A DNA stretch of 64,000 nt from Arachis hypogaea (GCF_003086295.3 NC_092054.1:53365353-53429352), one strand, 5' to 3'; positions 11,190 through 23,551 are shown, counted from the first letter of the stretch. Notes: generated by a model not told the origin, from the sequence alone. Program-made: numbers and translations.

Positions 11190-11787
11190 GAATATCCGGA
11201 GTTATCCATAGGTAACTAAATTTTGAGGAAAAAATTTCTAATTAGATATGTAGGATTTAAAACTCGTTATAAGATAAATTAATAATTAGTTAATAAATTA
11301 AATGTGAGTAATAAGGAATAAGAAATTAATAATTTATAAATTTGAGACTTGCCTGTGGAAATTTAAATTAGGAAATAAAATTTGAGTGTAAAACATAACT
11401 AATTGCAAAAAAGCGCGTGCCGATGATTAAAATATCTGTACCGGCTTAAATTTGTCTAGTACTACACGTGAGAAAATTAATTATAAGTGAATAAAGTTAA
11501 GAATTTAGAATTTGTAATTTAAAAAAGTAAAAATATTTAGGATACAAATTAAAACACTCATCTTCATCTTCATTCGACCATAACTTGCAATCCCGAGCTT
11601 CGATTGACTACCATTTATCGCCACGCATTTGTCTCAAAATCCTTCTCAATTAGTATGAGCTATTGCTGGGTTCATCACCAATTTCAGTAGGTAAAGGTAA
11701 GAGACCCTTTTCCTATGTGTTCATAAAATGTTATAAAGTCCTAGTGATTGAATATGGTGTATATTATGTGAAAATAGTGTAGATTGA
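11190..11787 (+). repeat. Chromovirus 3' end and LTR start (fragment)
   Basis: The sequence 'aaattttgaggaaaaaattt' at about 11218-11237 corresponds to the pre-LTR end of chromoviruses, as does its reverse-strand counterpart near 61363-61395. The following 'ctgtaccggcttaaatttgt' then 'acacgtgagaaaattaatta' matches the reverse-strand LTR at 60201-61357. It therefore belongs to the RNase H fragment upstream. It is cut off at 11788. Confidence 0.6.
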
Positions 11788-12239
11788 TGATAAGTGAATA
11801 TCTTATATCCTTTTTCCTAGCATTTTCTAGTTATTTTTAGTTAGATTTTATTAAGTTTTATTATATTTTAGTGCGAAAATCCTCTTTGGATGCTACTTTG
11901 AATTTTAGTGGTGTTTTTATGATTTCAAATGAATTTTGGGCGAATTTGGCAGAATTTTGTGCAACAACGAAGAAAGGATAGCAGATGCTGTCAACTCTGA
12001 CCTCCTTGCATTCCAATGATCATAACTTGGGCTACAGAGGTCTAATTGAAATGGTATAAACGGCGTTTGAAAGCCAACTTTCATAGATTTCTAACGATAT
12101 ATAATAGTCTATGCTTTTCTTCCAGAATCACTGCCAAAAATGGCGCTAAACATCGAGTCTGGCGTTTAGCACCCAAGAAGGATAGAACCAATACCCCCTT
12201 CCCGGCGCTGAACGCCCATTTTGGGCGCTGAACACCCAC
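11788..12239 (+). repeat. FIDEL-like LTR fragment (5' part)
   Basis: It begins TGATAAGTGAATATCTTATA, continues with the T-rich 'tagttattttt...ttttattatattttagtgc' block, a 'tctgacctccttgcattcc' phrase shared with the LTRs at 45495 and 53114, and GGCGCTAAACATC/GGCGTTTAGC words. It breaks off near 12240 into coding-like sequence, so the rest of the LTR, PBS and leader are missing. Confidence 0.7.
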
Positions 12240-12930
12240 AAAAGGTTTTAGACAGGGAGACTGTAGCCACACCCCCTGCTGAAAGTTATAGTGCTCCTAG
12301 TGCTATGGGTGGTGACCACCCTCAAGGAGACACTCACACTTACGACCAGTGGACACCTGAGCTGGTTAATACTTCTCCCACTGAGTTGTTTGAGGAGGTG
12401 CATCCCTGTAGGGCCTTCATAGAGAGCCTGATGCTCTCTGGGAAGGAGACCTTAAAAGAAGATGAGACAGTAGTCTTCACCAAGGAGGCGAACCTCAGGA
12501 GCCTGCTACTAAGGGATTGAAGGTAATCAAGAACCAGGAGGATCCTGAGAATGCCATTGAGCACGTGCTTACAGAGATGAAAGAATCTCAAGAGCCACTT
12601 CTCATTGACATGCAGAGAGACCTTGAAGATGAGTAACTGAATTATCTCTTAGCATCCCCCAAGAAGCTGCAACTCAATATCTCTTTTGTAGAGTTATTGG
12701 AGAACAAAATCCCCTATGTGGCCTGTCTAAAAGGCAGCAATTCTGAAAAGAAGGCTCTCAAGGGAGGCACTTGCATAAAGGATTCAGCATTCAAGCCTCC
12801 CCCCTTGATTGAAATCAACTCAATCCCTCCTAAGACCAAACGTAAGTTTGGTGTTGGATGTACACCATCCACCAAAGAGGAAGGCCCTAAAAGGAAGACG
12901 CCTAGGGGTTGGCAAAACAACAATATCCAT
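12240..12930 (+). pseudogene. Unrecognised coding-like segment upstream of gag-pro
   Basis: Two frames look protein-like. 12221-12520 includes a PTELFEEVHPCRAFIESLML segment. 12697-12930 includes LENKIPYVACLKGSNSEKKA and IEINSIPPKTKRKFGVGC, with a stop and frame change between them. I do not recognise the family. The second frame runs without a stop into gag at about 12935, so two different element segments have been fused. It could be part of an extra ORF of a FIDEL-like element. Confidence 0.45.
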
Positions 12931-14646
12931 CAGAAAAAGATCTTGACCCAGCAGGTCAATATGATCTCTCAGCATTTGATTGGAATGCAAACTGCAACTG
13001 GCAGTACTCAGAAAACTTCTTCTGAAGTAGAAGCTTATGATCCTGATCAACCCACCATGGAGGAGGTGAATTACATGGGAGAATCCTATGGAAAAACCTA
13101 CAACCCTTCATGGAGGAATCATCCTAATCTTTCATGGAAGGATTAACAAAAACCTCAGTAAGGTTTCAATAATAATTAAGGTGGAAGGAACCAGAATAGG
13201 TTCAACAGCAAACCACCATTCCCATCTTCTCAAGGGAATATGGAGACTCCTAAGTAGAGCCTTTCTGAATTGGTCACTCTAGTCTCCAGCCTCTTTAAGA
13301 CCACTCATAGTTTCATAACTGAAATAAGATCCTCCATCAGAAATTTGTAGGTACAGATTGGTCAACTGAGTAAGAGGATCCCTGAGACTCCTCCTGACAC
13401 TCTTCTTAGTAACACTGAAGTAAACTCAAGAGAAGAGTGCAAGGCCATCACCACTGAGGTAGAGGTTGAATCTGGGGAGACTAGGAAGGCATTGAATGCC
13501 AATGAGGAAGAACTCTCTGGGAATTCAACGCCCAAAATGGCTAAGAGCCTGGCGCTGAACGCCAGTGAGGAAGCCTTCACTGGGCATTCAACGCCCATCC
13601 TGGCAGTAGAGCTGGCATTGAACGCCAGCCAGGAAACACCGACTGGGCGTTTAACGCCCAAACAAGCAGCAAAGCTGGCGCTGAACGCCAGTGAGGAACC
13701 CCTTACTGGACGTTCAACGCCCAAACAGACAGGGGAGCTGGTGTTGAACGCCAGCCAGAACATCCTTGCTGGGCGTTGAATGCCCAAAATGGTAAGGGAA
13801 CTGGCATTTAACGCCAGTAAGGGTGTACAGGATGGGCGTTCAACGTCCAAAGAGCCATCAAAGCTGGCGTTAAACGCCAGCAAAGGCACACCCTCTGAGT
13901 GCTGAATACCCACTCAAGAAATCCCTATCTAAGAAGCCAAGGCTCATATAGAGACCATAGAAGTTCCTTTGCATGCACTTTTGTAATGCATGAGTTTTGA
14001 TGAACACTCACCCTCTAATGAGGATGAAGACACTAGGAAAGAGCAAGTTGCTCAGTACCTAGGAGCTCTCATGAAGCTGAATGCCAAGCTATTTGGTACA
14101 AAACCTTTGGAGGAAGAACCTCCATTGATTACTAAAGAGCTCAATACTTTGGCTCAGCAGAAGCTACCTCAGAAGCTTCCAGATCCTGGACGCTTCCTGA
14201 TTCTTTGCACCATAGGAACCATGATCTTTGAGAAGGCTCTGTGTGACCTAGGGTCAAGCATAAACCTTATGCCACTCTCTATAATGGAGAAGCTAGGCAT
14301 CTTTGAGGTACAAGCTGCAATCATCTCACTAGAGATGGCAGACAAGTTAATGAAAAAGCCATATGGCTTAGTAGAGGATGTCTTAGTGAAGGTTGAAGAC
14401 CACTACATTCCTGCAAACTTCATAGTCTTGGATACTGGGGAAGAGAGGATGAATCCATCATCCTTGGAAGATCTTTCTTAGCCACTGCAAATGCTATCAT
14501 TGATGTAGTTAAGGGAGAACTGATCCTACAACTAGGGGAGGATCACATGTTGTTTAAGATGCCTCTCCCCAACTCTCTCTCTGAGATAATGGTGCAACAC
14601 TTAGTGTTTCAACCATTTCTCCCAGTGCAGAGCTATCCTAAGCCCC
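12931..14646 (+). pseudogene. FIDEL/Athila-type gag C-terminus and protease, broken
   Basis: It starts in KKILTQQVNMISQHLIGMQ and VNYMGESYGKTYNPSWRNHP, nearly the same as the reverse-strand gag at 24493-26151. 13140-13480 is the next gag portion but is full of stops. 13486-13917 holds an expanded 63-bp repeat. From 13990 the frame resumes and includes the Athila-type aspartic protease: FEKALCDLGSSINLMPLSIM (active site D-L-G-S), then GLVEDVLVKVEDHYIPANF. A frameshift near 14465 moves the end (ANAIIDVVKGELILQLGED) to another frame. It is truncated at 14646 by the next LTR. No RT is present. Confidence 0.85.
13486..13917 (+). repeat. 63-bp tandem repeat of palindromic words inside gag
   Basis: Units start at 13549, 13612, 13675, 13738, 13801 and 13864, exactly 63 bp apart, with a partial unit before. 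Each holds two palindromic words: one of the CTGGCGCTGAACGCCAG type at the start and one of the TGGGCGTTCAACGCCCA type in the middle. Because 63 is 21 codons, the first four to five units stay in frame and encode repeats such as LALNASQETPTGRLTPKQAA. The same words occur in this family's LTRs. The related gag at 24493-26772 lacks the expansion. Confidence 0.95.
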
Positions 14647-16166
14647 TGATGAGTAGATAATTTATACCCCTTTTGGCATTATTTTTAGGTAGTTTTTAGT
14701 ATATTTTAGTTACTTTTTATTATATTTTTATTAGTTTTTATTAAAAAATCACATTTCTAGGCTTTACTATGAGTTTGTGTATTTTCTGTAATTTCAGGTA
14801 TTTTCTGGCTGAAATTGAGGGACCTGAGCAAAAATCTGATTCAAAGGCTGAGAAAGGACTGCAGATGCTGTTGGATTCTGACCCTCGTGTACTCAAAATG
14901 GATTTTTTGGAGCTACAGAAGCTCAATTGGCATGCTCTTAATTGAGTTGGAAAGTAGACATCATGGGCTTTCCAGAAATATATAATATTCCATACTTTGC
15001 TCGAGATTTGATGGCCCAAACTGGCGTTAAAAGCCAGCCAAAAACTTTCTGGCGTAAAACGCCAGAACTGGCATACTTTTCGGCGTTAAACGCCCATTTT
15101 GGCACCCAGGGTGGCGTTTAACTCCAATATGAGGCATATGCACGTGGAAGCTTGAAAGCTCAGCCCAAACACTCACCAAGTGGGCCCCGGAAGTGGAATT
15201 CTACACTATCTACACCTAGTTACTCATTTTCTGTAACCCTAAGTTACTAGTTTAGTATAAAAACTACTTTTAGAGATTCATTTAGAAACTCATGAAATTT
15301 TTACATTCCATATTGTATCTTTGATGGCATGAGTCTCTAAACCCCATAGGTGGGGGTGAGGAGCTCTGCTGTGTTTCAATGGATTAATGCAATTACTACT
15401 GTTTTCTATTCAATCACGCTTGATTCTATTCTAAGATACTCACTCGCAGTTTAATTTGGAGAAGATGATGATCCATGCACTCATCATTATTCTCAACTCT
15501 ATGAACGCGTGTCTGACAACCACTCCCATTCTATCTGAGCTCAATGTCATCATTGGGCGACAGCTTGAGTGCGTAAGGTAAAGGCTAAACCTTGTCTGTG
15601 GTATTCCGAGTAGTATCTGGGAAGGGATGACTGTGACGAGCTTCAAACTCACGAATGTTGGGCGCAGTGACAGTGTGCAAAAGGATAGAGAGATCCTATT
15701 CCCACGCTAGTGAGAACCGACAGATGATTAGCCGTGCGGTAGCTGTACCTGGTATTTTTCATCCGAGACGAAAAATCCGAAAGTTGATTAGCCGTGTAAA
15801 GACCGTGGCTGGTATTTTTCATCCGAGAGGATTATACAGCTTGCCATTGAAGGAAGCCATGCGTGTTTGGAGAAGAAGGCAGTAGGAAAGCAGAGATTCA
15901 GACGACAGAGCATCTCCGGAACCTCAACCTGTTCCTCATTACTGAATCACAAGTACCTTTTAATTCATGTTATTTACTTTTCATAACAAAATCATTTTTA
16001 TCCTTAATCTCCTGACTAAGATTTACAAGATAACCATAGCTTGCTTCAAGCCGGCAATCTCCATGGGATCGACCCTTACTCACGTAAGGTATTACTTGGA
16101 CGACCCAGTGCACTTGCTGGTTAGTTGTGCGGAGTTGCAAAGGTGTGATTGCAATTTCATGCACCA
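14647..16166 (+). repeat. Complete FIDEL-like LTR
   Basis: It runs from TGATGAGTAGATAATTTATA to ATTTCATGCACCA (1,520 bp). The CACCA end is fixed by exact target duplications of two related elements here. The palindromic array is at about 15018-15120 (CTGGCGTAAAACGCCAG and relatives). Later sections carry 'attagccgtgcggtagct' and 'ttttcatccgaga', the single-copy form of the segment that is triplicated at 38748-39908. It is followed by a PBS, so it acts as a 5' LTR. It interrupts the protease frame to its left. No partner LTR is visible. Confidence 0.9.
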
Positions 16167-16172
16167 AGTTTT

Positions 16173-16187
16173 TGGCGCCATTGCTTG
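16173..16187 (+). other. Primer-binding site, tRNA-Asp type
   Basis: TGGCGCCATTGCTTG lies six bases after the LTR end. The first eight bases match the complement of the tRNA-Asp 3' end; the later part has drifted from the TGCCGGGG form still seen in relatives. It is where minus-strand DNA synthesis would begin. Confidence 0.8.
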
Positions 16188-17654
16188 TTCGAGTTTGGAC
16201 AACTGACGGTTCATCTTGTTGCTTAGATTAGGAAGAATTTACCTTTTTGGTTGGTTTAGAGTCACTAAATTTGAGTCTTTTATTTTCTTTTAAAAAATCT
16301 TTCAAAAATTTTTATTTTTCTTTATTAATCTATGATTTGTCTTTGAGTCTTTTATTATTGTTCTTGTTAAAATTTTTAAAATCCTTGTTTTATTTTTCTA
16401 AATTTCTTTACGAAATTTTTAATAAATAAATAAAAACCAATAACCTCATAATTTAGTCTTTTGTCTGAGTTTAGTTTCATATTTTAAGTTTGGTGTCAAT
16501 TGCGTGCCTTTATTTTTCTTTCAATTTTTCGAATTACATGTTCTTAGTTCTTTCTTGATCTTCAAGTTGTTCTTATTTATTTTCCTTGTTTGATCTTTAG
16601 TTTTTCTTGTTTTGTGTCTTTCCTTATTTTTCTTGTGCATTTTCGAATTATTAGTGTCCAAAGTATAAAAATTTTTAAGTTTGGTGTTCTTGGTGTTTTT
16701 ATTTTCTTAAAGATTTCCAAAATTTGTTCTTGGTGTTCATCTTGATCTTCAAAGTGTTCTTGGTGTTCATCTTGACATTCAAGGTTTTCTTGTTTGTTTT
16801 CTTTGTTTTGATCTAAAAATTCTAAGTGTGGTGTCATTTTATTATTTTTCTCTTTCCTCATTAAATTCAAAAATATCTTTTCTCTTTATTTTAAATTGAA
16901 ATTTTCAAAAATTATATTTAAAATTCAGATTTTTATTTTAAAATTTTTATCTTATCTTATCTTAGTTTTAAATTTCAAAATTCAAATCTTTTTCAAAAAT
17001 CATATCTTTTTCAAAATCTTATCTTATCTTATTTCAAATTCAAATTTCAAATTTCAATTAAATTCCAAAATTCAAAATTCAAATTTCAAAATTTAAATTT
17101 AAAATTTTAAAAAATCAAACCTTTTTCAAAATTTAAATCTTTTTCAAATCTTTATCTTATATTGTTGACTTTTTCAAAATTCAAAATTCAAAATTTAAAA
17201 TTCAAATTTCAAATTTTAAATTTCAAAATTTAAAATTCAAAATTTAATTTTCAAATTTAAAACTTAAAATTCAAAACTTTTTAATTTAAAAACCTATCTT
17301 CTCTTACATAACTTATCTTATCTTTTCTAATCTCAAATCCTAAAATCAAATCTTTTTCAAATCTTTTCTCTTATTTATTTTCTTACAAGTATCTTTAATT
17401 TTAAGACATATCTTTTTCAAAACTTCCTAACCACTTTCTCTCTCTTTATTTTTCGAAAATCCTCACCCAAAAATTTTCAAATCATTTTAATTAATTAATT
17501 AATTTAGTTTTCTAATTTCGTTTATTTCTTTTTCTTTTTTTTTTTTGAAATTTGCATCATTTTATTTATTTAATTTATTTTTAATTTCGTTAAATTAAAA
17601 AAAAAAGAAAATAAAATTTTTATTCACAATCCACATCATCTCCCTTTCTCCATC
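16188..17654 (+). other. Long T-rich untranslated leader of the gag-only element
   Basis: About 1.47 kb of very T- and A-rich low-complexity sequence made of 'caaaattcaaatttc'-type runs. The polypurine-tract-like phrase TTTTAAGTTTGGTGTC occurs near 16483-16498, a variant (TTTTTAAGTTTGGTGTTC) near 16673-16690, and CTAAGTGTGGTGTC near 16821-16834. No ORF here is convincing. The Element 1 leader at 26773-28265 has the same composition and phrase on the reverse strand. Confidence 0.75.
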
Positions 17655-19142
17655 ATGGACCTAAGTGGAAATGAACAGTCCAGAAGGACTCTGGGGTCAT
17701 ATGCTAACCCCACTACTGCTTCATATGGGAGTAGTATCTGTATACCCCCCATCAGAGCCAACAGTTTTGAGCTAAACCCTCAGCTCATTATCATGGTGCA
17801 GCAAAATTGCCAGTATTTCGGTCTTCCACAAGAAGAACCTACTGAGTTTCTAGCACAATTCTTACAAATTGCTGACACAGTACGTGATAAGGAAGTAGAT
17901 CAGGATGTCTATAGATTATTACTATTTTCATTTGCTGTAAAAGATCAAGCTAAGAGGTGGTTAAATAACCAACCCACAGCAAGCATAAGAACATGGAAAC
18001 AGTTATCAGACAAATTCCTGAATCAATATTTTCCTCCAAAAAGGATGACACAGCTGAGGTTGGACATCCAAGGCTTTAAACAAGAGGATAATGAATCTCT
18101 TTATAATGCCTGGGAGAGGTACATAGAGATGCTAAGGAAATGCCCCTCTGAAATATTTTCAGAGTGGGTGCAGTTAGACATCTTCTATTACGGGCTTACA
18201 GAAAATGCCCATATGTCTCTAGACCACTCAGCTGGTGGATCTATACACATGAGAAAGACAATTGAAGAGGCTCAAGATCTCATTGATACAGTTGCTAGAA
18301 ATCAACATCTATACTTAAGTAGTGAGCCTTCCATGAAAGAAGAAGCTAAAGCAGTATCCACTAAACTTAGTCCTCAAGAACAAGTTGTTGAGCTCAATCA
18401 ACAATTGCTTATTATAAAAAAATAGTTAGTAGAATTTAAAGAGATGCTCCGAGACACTAAAAATGCGAACAAGAATATGAAAGCACAATTGGATCAGACA
18501 AGACAGCAGCTATCTAAACAGATAACAGAAAAATGCCAAGCTGTTCAATTAAGGAGTAGGAAGACATTGAATGTCTCAACTCAAGGCAGCAGAAAGCCAA
18601 GAAAGGAACAACTGAAAGAGGATGACCAAGCCACTGCCCAAAATCCCTCTGAAGACAGTAAGAGCCCAGAGAGAAATGATTCTGGCATTCAAATGCCAGA
18701 AAAGGGTGAAGAACTGGCATTAAACGCCCAATGGAGTGCCAATTCTGGCGATCAAACGCCAACAAGGGATCAGACACCTGCAAGTGCTGATAACAACCCC
18801 CTTAGGCAGGCCTCTCCAACCACTTCTGTAGGACGTAAACCTGCAGCAACTAAGGTTGAAGAATATAAAGCTAAGATGCTTTATCCTCAGAAACTCCGCC
18901 AAGCGGAACAGGATAAACAATTTGCCCGCTTTACAGACTATCTCAGGACTCTTGAAATAAAGATTCCGTTTGTAGAGGCACTTGCGCAAATACCTTCTTA
19001 TGCTAAGTTCATGAAAGAGATCTTAAGTCATAAGAAGGATTGGAGAGAAACTGAAAAAGTTTTTCTCACTGAAGAATGTAGTGCAGTCATTCTGAAAAGC
19101 TTACCAGAGAAGCTTAAAGATAGGGAAGGCATGTATAATTGA
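17655..19142 (+). pseudogene. gag: Athila/FIDEL-type gag with one stop, truncated
   Basis: The start codon follows 'ctttctccatc'. The first 256 codons form the retrotransposon gag core: FELNPQLIIMVQQNCQYFGL, then AKRWLNNQPTASIRTWKQL, then FPPKRMTQLRLDIQGFKQED, then HSAGGSIHMRKTIEEAQDLI. A TAG at about 18423 is followed in the same frame by 232 further codons including a Gln-rich coiled-coil-like stretch, a GEELALNAQW segment encoded by the family's palindromic word (18710-18730), and the gag end ALAQIPSYAKFMKEIL...LPEKLKD. The protease and all of pol are missing after 19142. Confidence 0.88.
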
Positions 19143-19335
19143 CAGATGAGCTAATTGTCACATAGTCACATAGGGAAGGCATGTATAATTTGAATTTGTT
19201 TGATTTGTTTGGGTTGGCTAATTGTCATGGCTTGTTTAATTGTGCATATTAAGTGACTATGTGCTAATTGCATTACTTGAATTTACTTGTGTATTATTCG
19301 TTTGTCTTGTTTTTGTTTGAACATCTGAGAGGTCC
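19143..19335. other. Junction sequence between two elements
   Basis: Beyond the gag break, 'agggaaggcatgtataattt' (about 19173) repeats the end of gag (about 19124) some 48 bp earlier, a small local duplication at the breakpoint. The remaining roughly 150 bp is T-rich with no feature I recognise. Confidence 0.5.
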
Positions 19336-19906
19336 TGTAACACCCTAATTAGCCTAAGCTTTACCTCGCGCCGTAAAGTAAAGGTTAATCAGAGATTACG
19401 ATAGTTCTAAGCTCATACATAATATATATATTGAAAGATTAGTATAATCTAGAAGCCCGATGTAAGATATAGCTCAAATTTTGGATTTGAAAAGCACAAA
19501 ACGTACTAACGAAGCTGCTAGCTTAAGGCACAAGAAACAGATAAGATATAACAAAAGATAAGTATATAATATCATAGGAAACTAACCATGGCTCATAGAG
19601 TTTAAGCCGGCTAGCCATATACAAGTATACAGAACCATACAGTGAAAACAGCTTATACAAGTTTTGTTCTCTCAAATGTAAGCCTCTAGGCAAAACAAAA
19701 TACAAAAGGAGAGATGTATAAACAAATTAAACCAAAAAGACTCAAAAAGAATCCAAGATCCTCCGCTTCTGTCACCATCCAAAGTAACTCACCGAGGTGG
19801 GTTGCAACCTGCATTTGAAAAATACAACAGAAATATGGTATGAGAACCGGAGGTTCTCAGTATGGTAACAGTGTCCAGTGATGTAGGATATAAGATCCCG
19901 GGACGC

Positions 19907-21235
19907 TGGTGGACGAAATTGTGATTCACACTATTCACAACTCCGCACAACTAACCAGCAAGTGCACTGGGTCGTCCAAGTAATAAACCTTACGTGAGTA
20001 AGGGTCGATCCCATAGAGATTGTCGGCTTGAAGCAAGCTATGGTCGTCTTGTAAATCTCAGTCAGGCGGATTCAAATGTTTATGAGGTTTTGATAATTAA
20101 AAGATAAATAAAACATAAAATAAAATAAATATACTTATGTGATTCATTGGTGGGAATTTCAGATAAGCAATTGGAGATGCTTTGTTGTTTCTGAACCTCT
20201 GCTTTCTTATTGTCTTCTTCCAATCATGCGTGCTTCCTTCCATGGCAAGCTGTATGATCCTCTCGGATGAAAAATACCAGGTACGATCTCTGCACGGCTA
20301 ATAAACTGTTGAATTTCTTGTCTTGGATAAAAAATACCAAGTACAACTACCGCACGGCTAATCATATCATTCTCCAGATTGAAATACGAGTAAGTATCTT
20401 AGAATAGAATCAAGCATGATTGAATAGAAAATAGTAGTAATTGCATTAATTCATGAAGAACAGTAGAGCTCCACACCTTAATCTATGGCGTGTAGAAACT
20501 CCACCGTTGAAAATACATAAGTGAAAGAGGTCTAGGCATAGCTGAATGGCCAGCCTCCAAAACGTAACATCCAAGTGAAAAAAGAGATAATAGATGCGAA
20601 TACAATAGTAGAAAGTGCTATTTATACTAAACTAGTTACTAGGGATTACAAAAAATAAGTAACTAAGTGCATATAGTGCAGAAATCCACTTTCGGGGCCC
20701 ACTTGGTGTGTGCTTGGGCTGAGCATTGAAGCTTTCATGTGCATAGGCTGTTCTTGGAGTTAAATGTCAGTTTGGGTGCCAGTTTGAGCGTTTAACTCCA
20801 ATTCTGGTGCCAGTTCTGGCGTTTTACGCCAGAAAGTTTTAGGCTGGATTTTAGCGCCAGTTTGGGCCATCAAATCTCAAGCAAAGTATGAACTATTATA
20901 TATTGCTGGAAAGCCCAAGATGTCTACTTTCCGACGCAGTTGAGAGCGTGCCAATTGGGCTTCTATAGCTCCAGAAAATCCACTTCGAGTGCAGAAGGGT
21001 CAAAATCCAACAGCACATGCAATCCTTTTTCAGCCTCTGAACCAGATTTTTGCTCAGGTCCCTCAATTTCAGCCAAAAAATACCTGAAATCACAGAAAAA
21101 TACACAAACTCATAGTAAATTCTAGAAATGTGATTTTTGAATAAAAATTAATAAAAATATAATAAAAAGTAACTAAAATATACTAAAAACTATGTAAAAA
21201 TAATGCCAAAAAGGGTATAAATTTTTCGCTCATCA
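19907..21235 (-). repeat. Element 1, 3' LTR
   Basis: On the reverse strand it runs from TGATGAGCGAAAAATTTATA to TTTCGTCCACCA, 1,329 bp. Palindromic words (CTGGCGTTTTACGCCAG and relatives) lie at about 20760-20870. Compared with the LTR at 14647-16166 it lacks a block of a few hundred bases around 20365, between 'cggctaatcat' and 'atcattctccag'. The short repeat ATCAT at the junction suggests the mechanism of loss. Confidence 0.9.
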
Positions 21236-21273
21236 CAACACCAAACTTAAATTGTTGCTTGTCCCCAAGCAAC
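21236..21273 (-). promoter_or_regulatory. Element 1, hairpin plus 3' polypurine-type tract
   Basis: Reverse strand: GTTGCTTGGGGACAAGCAAC (21254-21273) forms an 8-bp stem with a GGGA loop. AATTTAAGTTTGGTGTTG follows and abuts the LTR start TGATGAGCG. The position is that of the plus-strand primer. The tract is G/T/A-rich rather than purely purine. Confidence 0.75.
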
Positions 21274-22358
21274 TAAAAATAAAATAGGATAAAAAGAAGA
21301 GAAAATACAATAAATTCCAAATGTATCAATGAACTTAGTTCCAATTAGATGAGCGGGGCTAGTAGCCTTTTTGCTTCTGAACAGTTTTGGCATCTCACTT
21401 GAAGTTCAGAATGATTGGCATCCATAGGAACTTAGAATTCAGACAGTGTTATTGATTCTCTTAGTTCAGTATGTTGATTCTTGAACACAGCTACTTTATG
21501 AGTCTTGGCCGTGACCCTAAGCATTTTGTTTTCCAATATTACCACCGGATACATAACTGCCACAGACACATAACTGGGTGAACCTTTTTAGATTGTGACT
21601 CAGCTTTGCTAGAGTCCCCAGTTAGAGGTGCCCAGAGCTCTTAAGCACACTCTTTTTGCTTTGGACCACGACTTTAACCGCTCAGTCTCAAGCTTTTCAC
21701 TTGACACCTTCACACCACAAGCACATGGTTAGAGACAGCTTGGTTTAGCCGCTTAGGCCAGGATTTTATTCCTTTGGGCCCTCCTATCCATTAATGCTCA
21801 AAGCCTTGGATCCTCTTCACCCTTGCCTTTTGGTTTAAAGGGTTATTGGCTTTTTCTGCTTGCTTTTTCTTTTTCTTTCTTTTTTTTTCTCTTTTTTTTG
21901 CCATATGTTTATTTATTTATTTTTTTTCCGCAAGCTTTGTGATTCACTGCTATTTCTTGCTTTAAGAATCAACTTTATGATTTTTCAGATTATCAATAAC
22001 ATTTCTCCTTTTTCATTATTCTTTCAAGAGCCAACAATTTTAACATTCATAAACAACAAATTCAAAAATATGCACTGTTCAAGCATTCATTCAGAAAACG
22101 AAAATTATTGCCACCATATCAAAATAATTAAACTAATTTCAAGATAAAATTCGAAATTCATGCACTTCTTGTTCTTTTGCAAATAAAAACATTTTTCATT
22201 TAAGAAAGGTGAAGGATTCATAGGACATTCATAGCTTTAATACATAGACACTAGACACTAATGATCATGTAATAAAGACACAAACATAGACAAAACATAA
22301 AGCATCAAAATCGAGAAATAGAAAAATAAGAACAAAAAAATTAAAGAACGGGTCCACC
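21274..22358 (-). other. Element 1, 3' non-coding region
   Basis: No coding capacity. The same sequence occurs forward at 52137-53075 in Element 3. Shared phrases include 'cttgagactgagcagttaaa' and 'aactttggacacctct' (reverse-strand reading here), so this is a conserved untranslated part of the family. A T-rich low-complexity run lies at about 21850-21925. Confidence 0.7.
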
Positions 22359-23516
22359 TTAGTGATGGCGGCTAGTTCTTCCTCTTGAAGATCTTATGGA
22401 GTGCTTGAGCTCCTCTATGTCTCTTCCTTGCCTTTGTTGCTCCTCCCTCATGGCTCTTTGGTCCTCTCTGATTTCATTGAGGATAATGGAGTGCTCTTGG
22501 TGCTCCATCCTTAGTTGCCCCATGTTAGAACTCAGTTCTCCTAAGGAGGTGTTAATTTGCTCCCAATAATTGTGTGGAGGAAAGTGCATCCCTTGAGGCA
22601 TCTCAGGGATTTCTTGATGAGGAATTTCCTCATGCTCTTGTTGAGGTCCATGAGTGGGCTCTCTTGTTTGCTCCATCCTTTTCTTAGTGATGGGCTTGTC
22701 TCCTTCAATGAGGATGTCTTCCTCTATGACAATTTCAGCTAAATTACATAGGTTACAGATGAGATGAGGGAAGGCTAACCTTGCCAAAGTAGAGGGCTTG
22801 TCCGCCACCTTGTAGAGTTCTAGAGGTATGATCTCATGAACTTCTACTTCCTCTCCAATCATGATGCTATGGATCATGATAGCCCGGTTTATTGTAACTT
22901 CAGACTAGTTGCTAGTAGGAATGATAGAGCGTTGGATGAACTCCAACCATTCCCTAGCCATGGGTTTGAGGTCAAGCCTTTTTAGTTGAACCGACTTGCC
23001 TCTTGAGTCTCTCTTCCATTGAGCTCCTTCCACACAAATGTCCCTAAGGACTTGGTCCAACCTTTGATCAAAGTTGACCCTTCTAGTGAAAGGGTGAGGA
23101 TCTCCTTGCATCATTGGCAAGTTAAATGCCAACCTCACATTTTTTGGACTGAAATCCAAGTAATTCCCCCGAACCATTGTGATCCAATTCTTTGGGTTCG
23201 GGTTCACACTTTGATCATGGTTCTTAGTGATCCATGCATTAGCATAGAACTCTTGAACCATTAAGATTCTGACTTGTTGGATTGGGTTGGTGAGAGCTTC
23301 CCAACCTCTTCTTTGAATCTTACGTCGGATCTTTGGATATTCACTCTTTTTTAGAATGAAGGGGATCTCGAGGATCACCTTTTTCTTGGCCACAACTTCA
23401 TAGAAGTGGTCTTGATGGACCTTTGAGATGAATCTCTCCATCTCCCATGACTCGGAGGTGGAAGCAATTTCCTTCCCTTTCCTCTTTCTAGAGGTTTCTC
23501 CGGCCTTAGGTGCCAT
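22359..23516 (-). pseudogene. Element 1, extra 3' ORF (plant retroelement protein of unknown role), one stop
   Basis: One frame from ATG at 23516 with a single stop near 22905. The N-terminus is basic (TSRKRKGKEI). The core includes EFYANAWITKNHDQSV, then NWITMVRGNYLDFSPKNVRL, then MAREWLEFIQRSIIPTSN. The C-terminus (after about residue 300) is a Glu/Gln-rich predicted coiled coil (LNEIREDQRAMREEQQRQ). The core resembles what is annotated in legumes as 'putative plant transposon protein' (PF20167, from memory). It occupies the env-like position, but no signal peptide or membrane segment is visible. A hairpin-tract module lies just upstream. Confidence 0.7.
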
Positions 23517-23551
23517 TAAAGGTTATGGAAAAATAGAAAGGCAGAGCTTTT

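Noticed and set aside
13486..13917. CRISPR-like array (regular palindromic repeats with spacers)
   Set aside because: The setting is clearly a plant retroelement. The 'spacers' are similar between units and encode protein, and no cas genes exist. The same applies to 23990-24305.
16896..17096. Phe/Lys/Ile-rich small frame in the gag leader
   Set aside because: Low-complexity translation of TTTCAAAATT-type runs.
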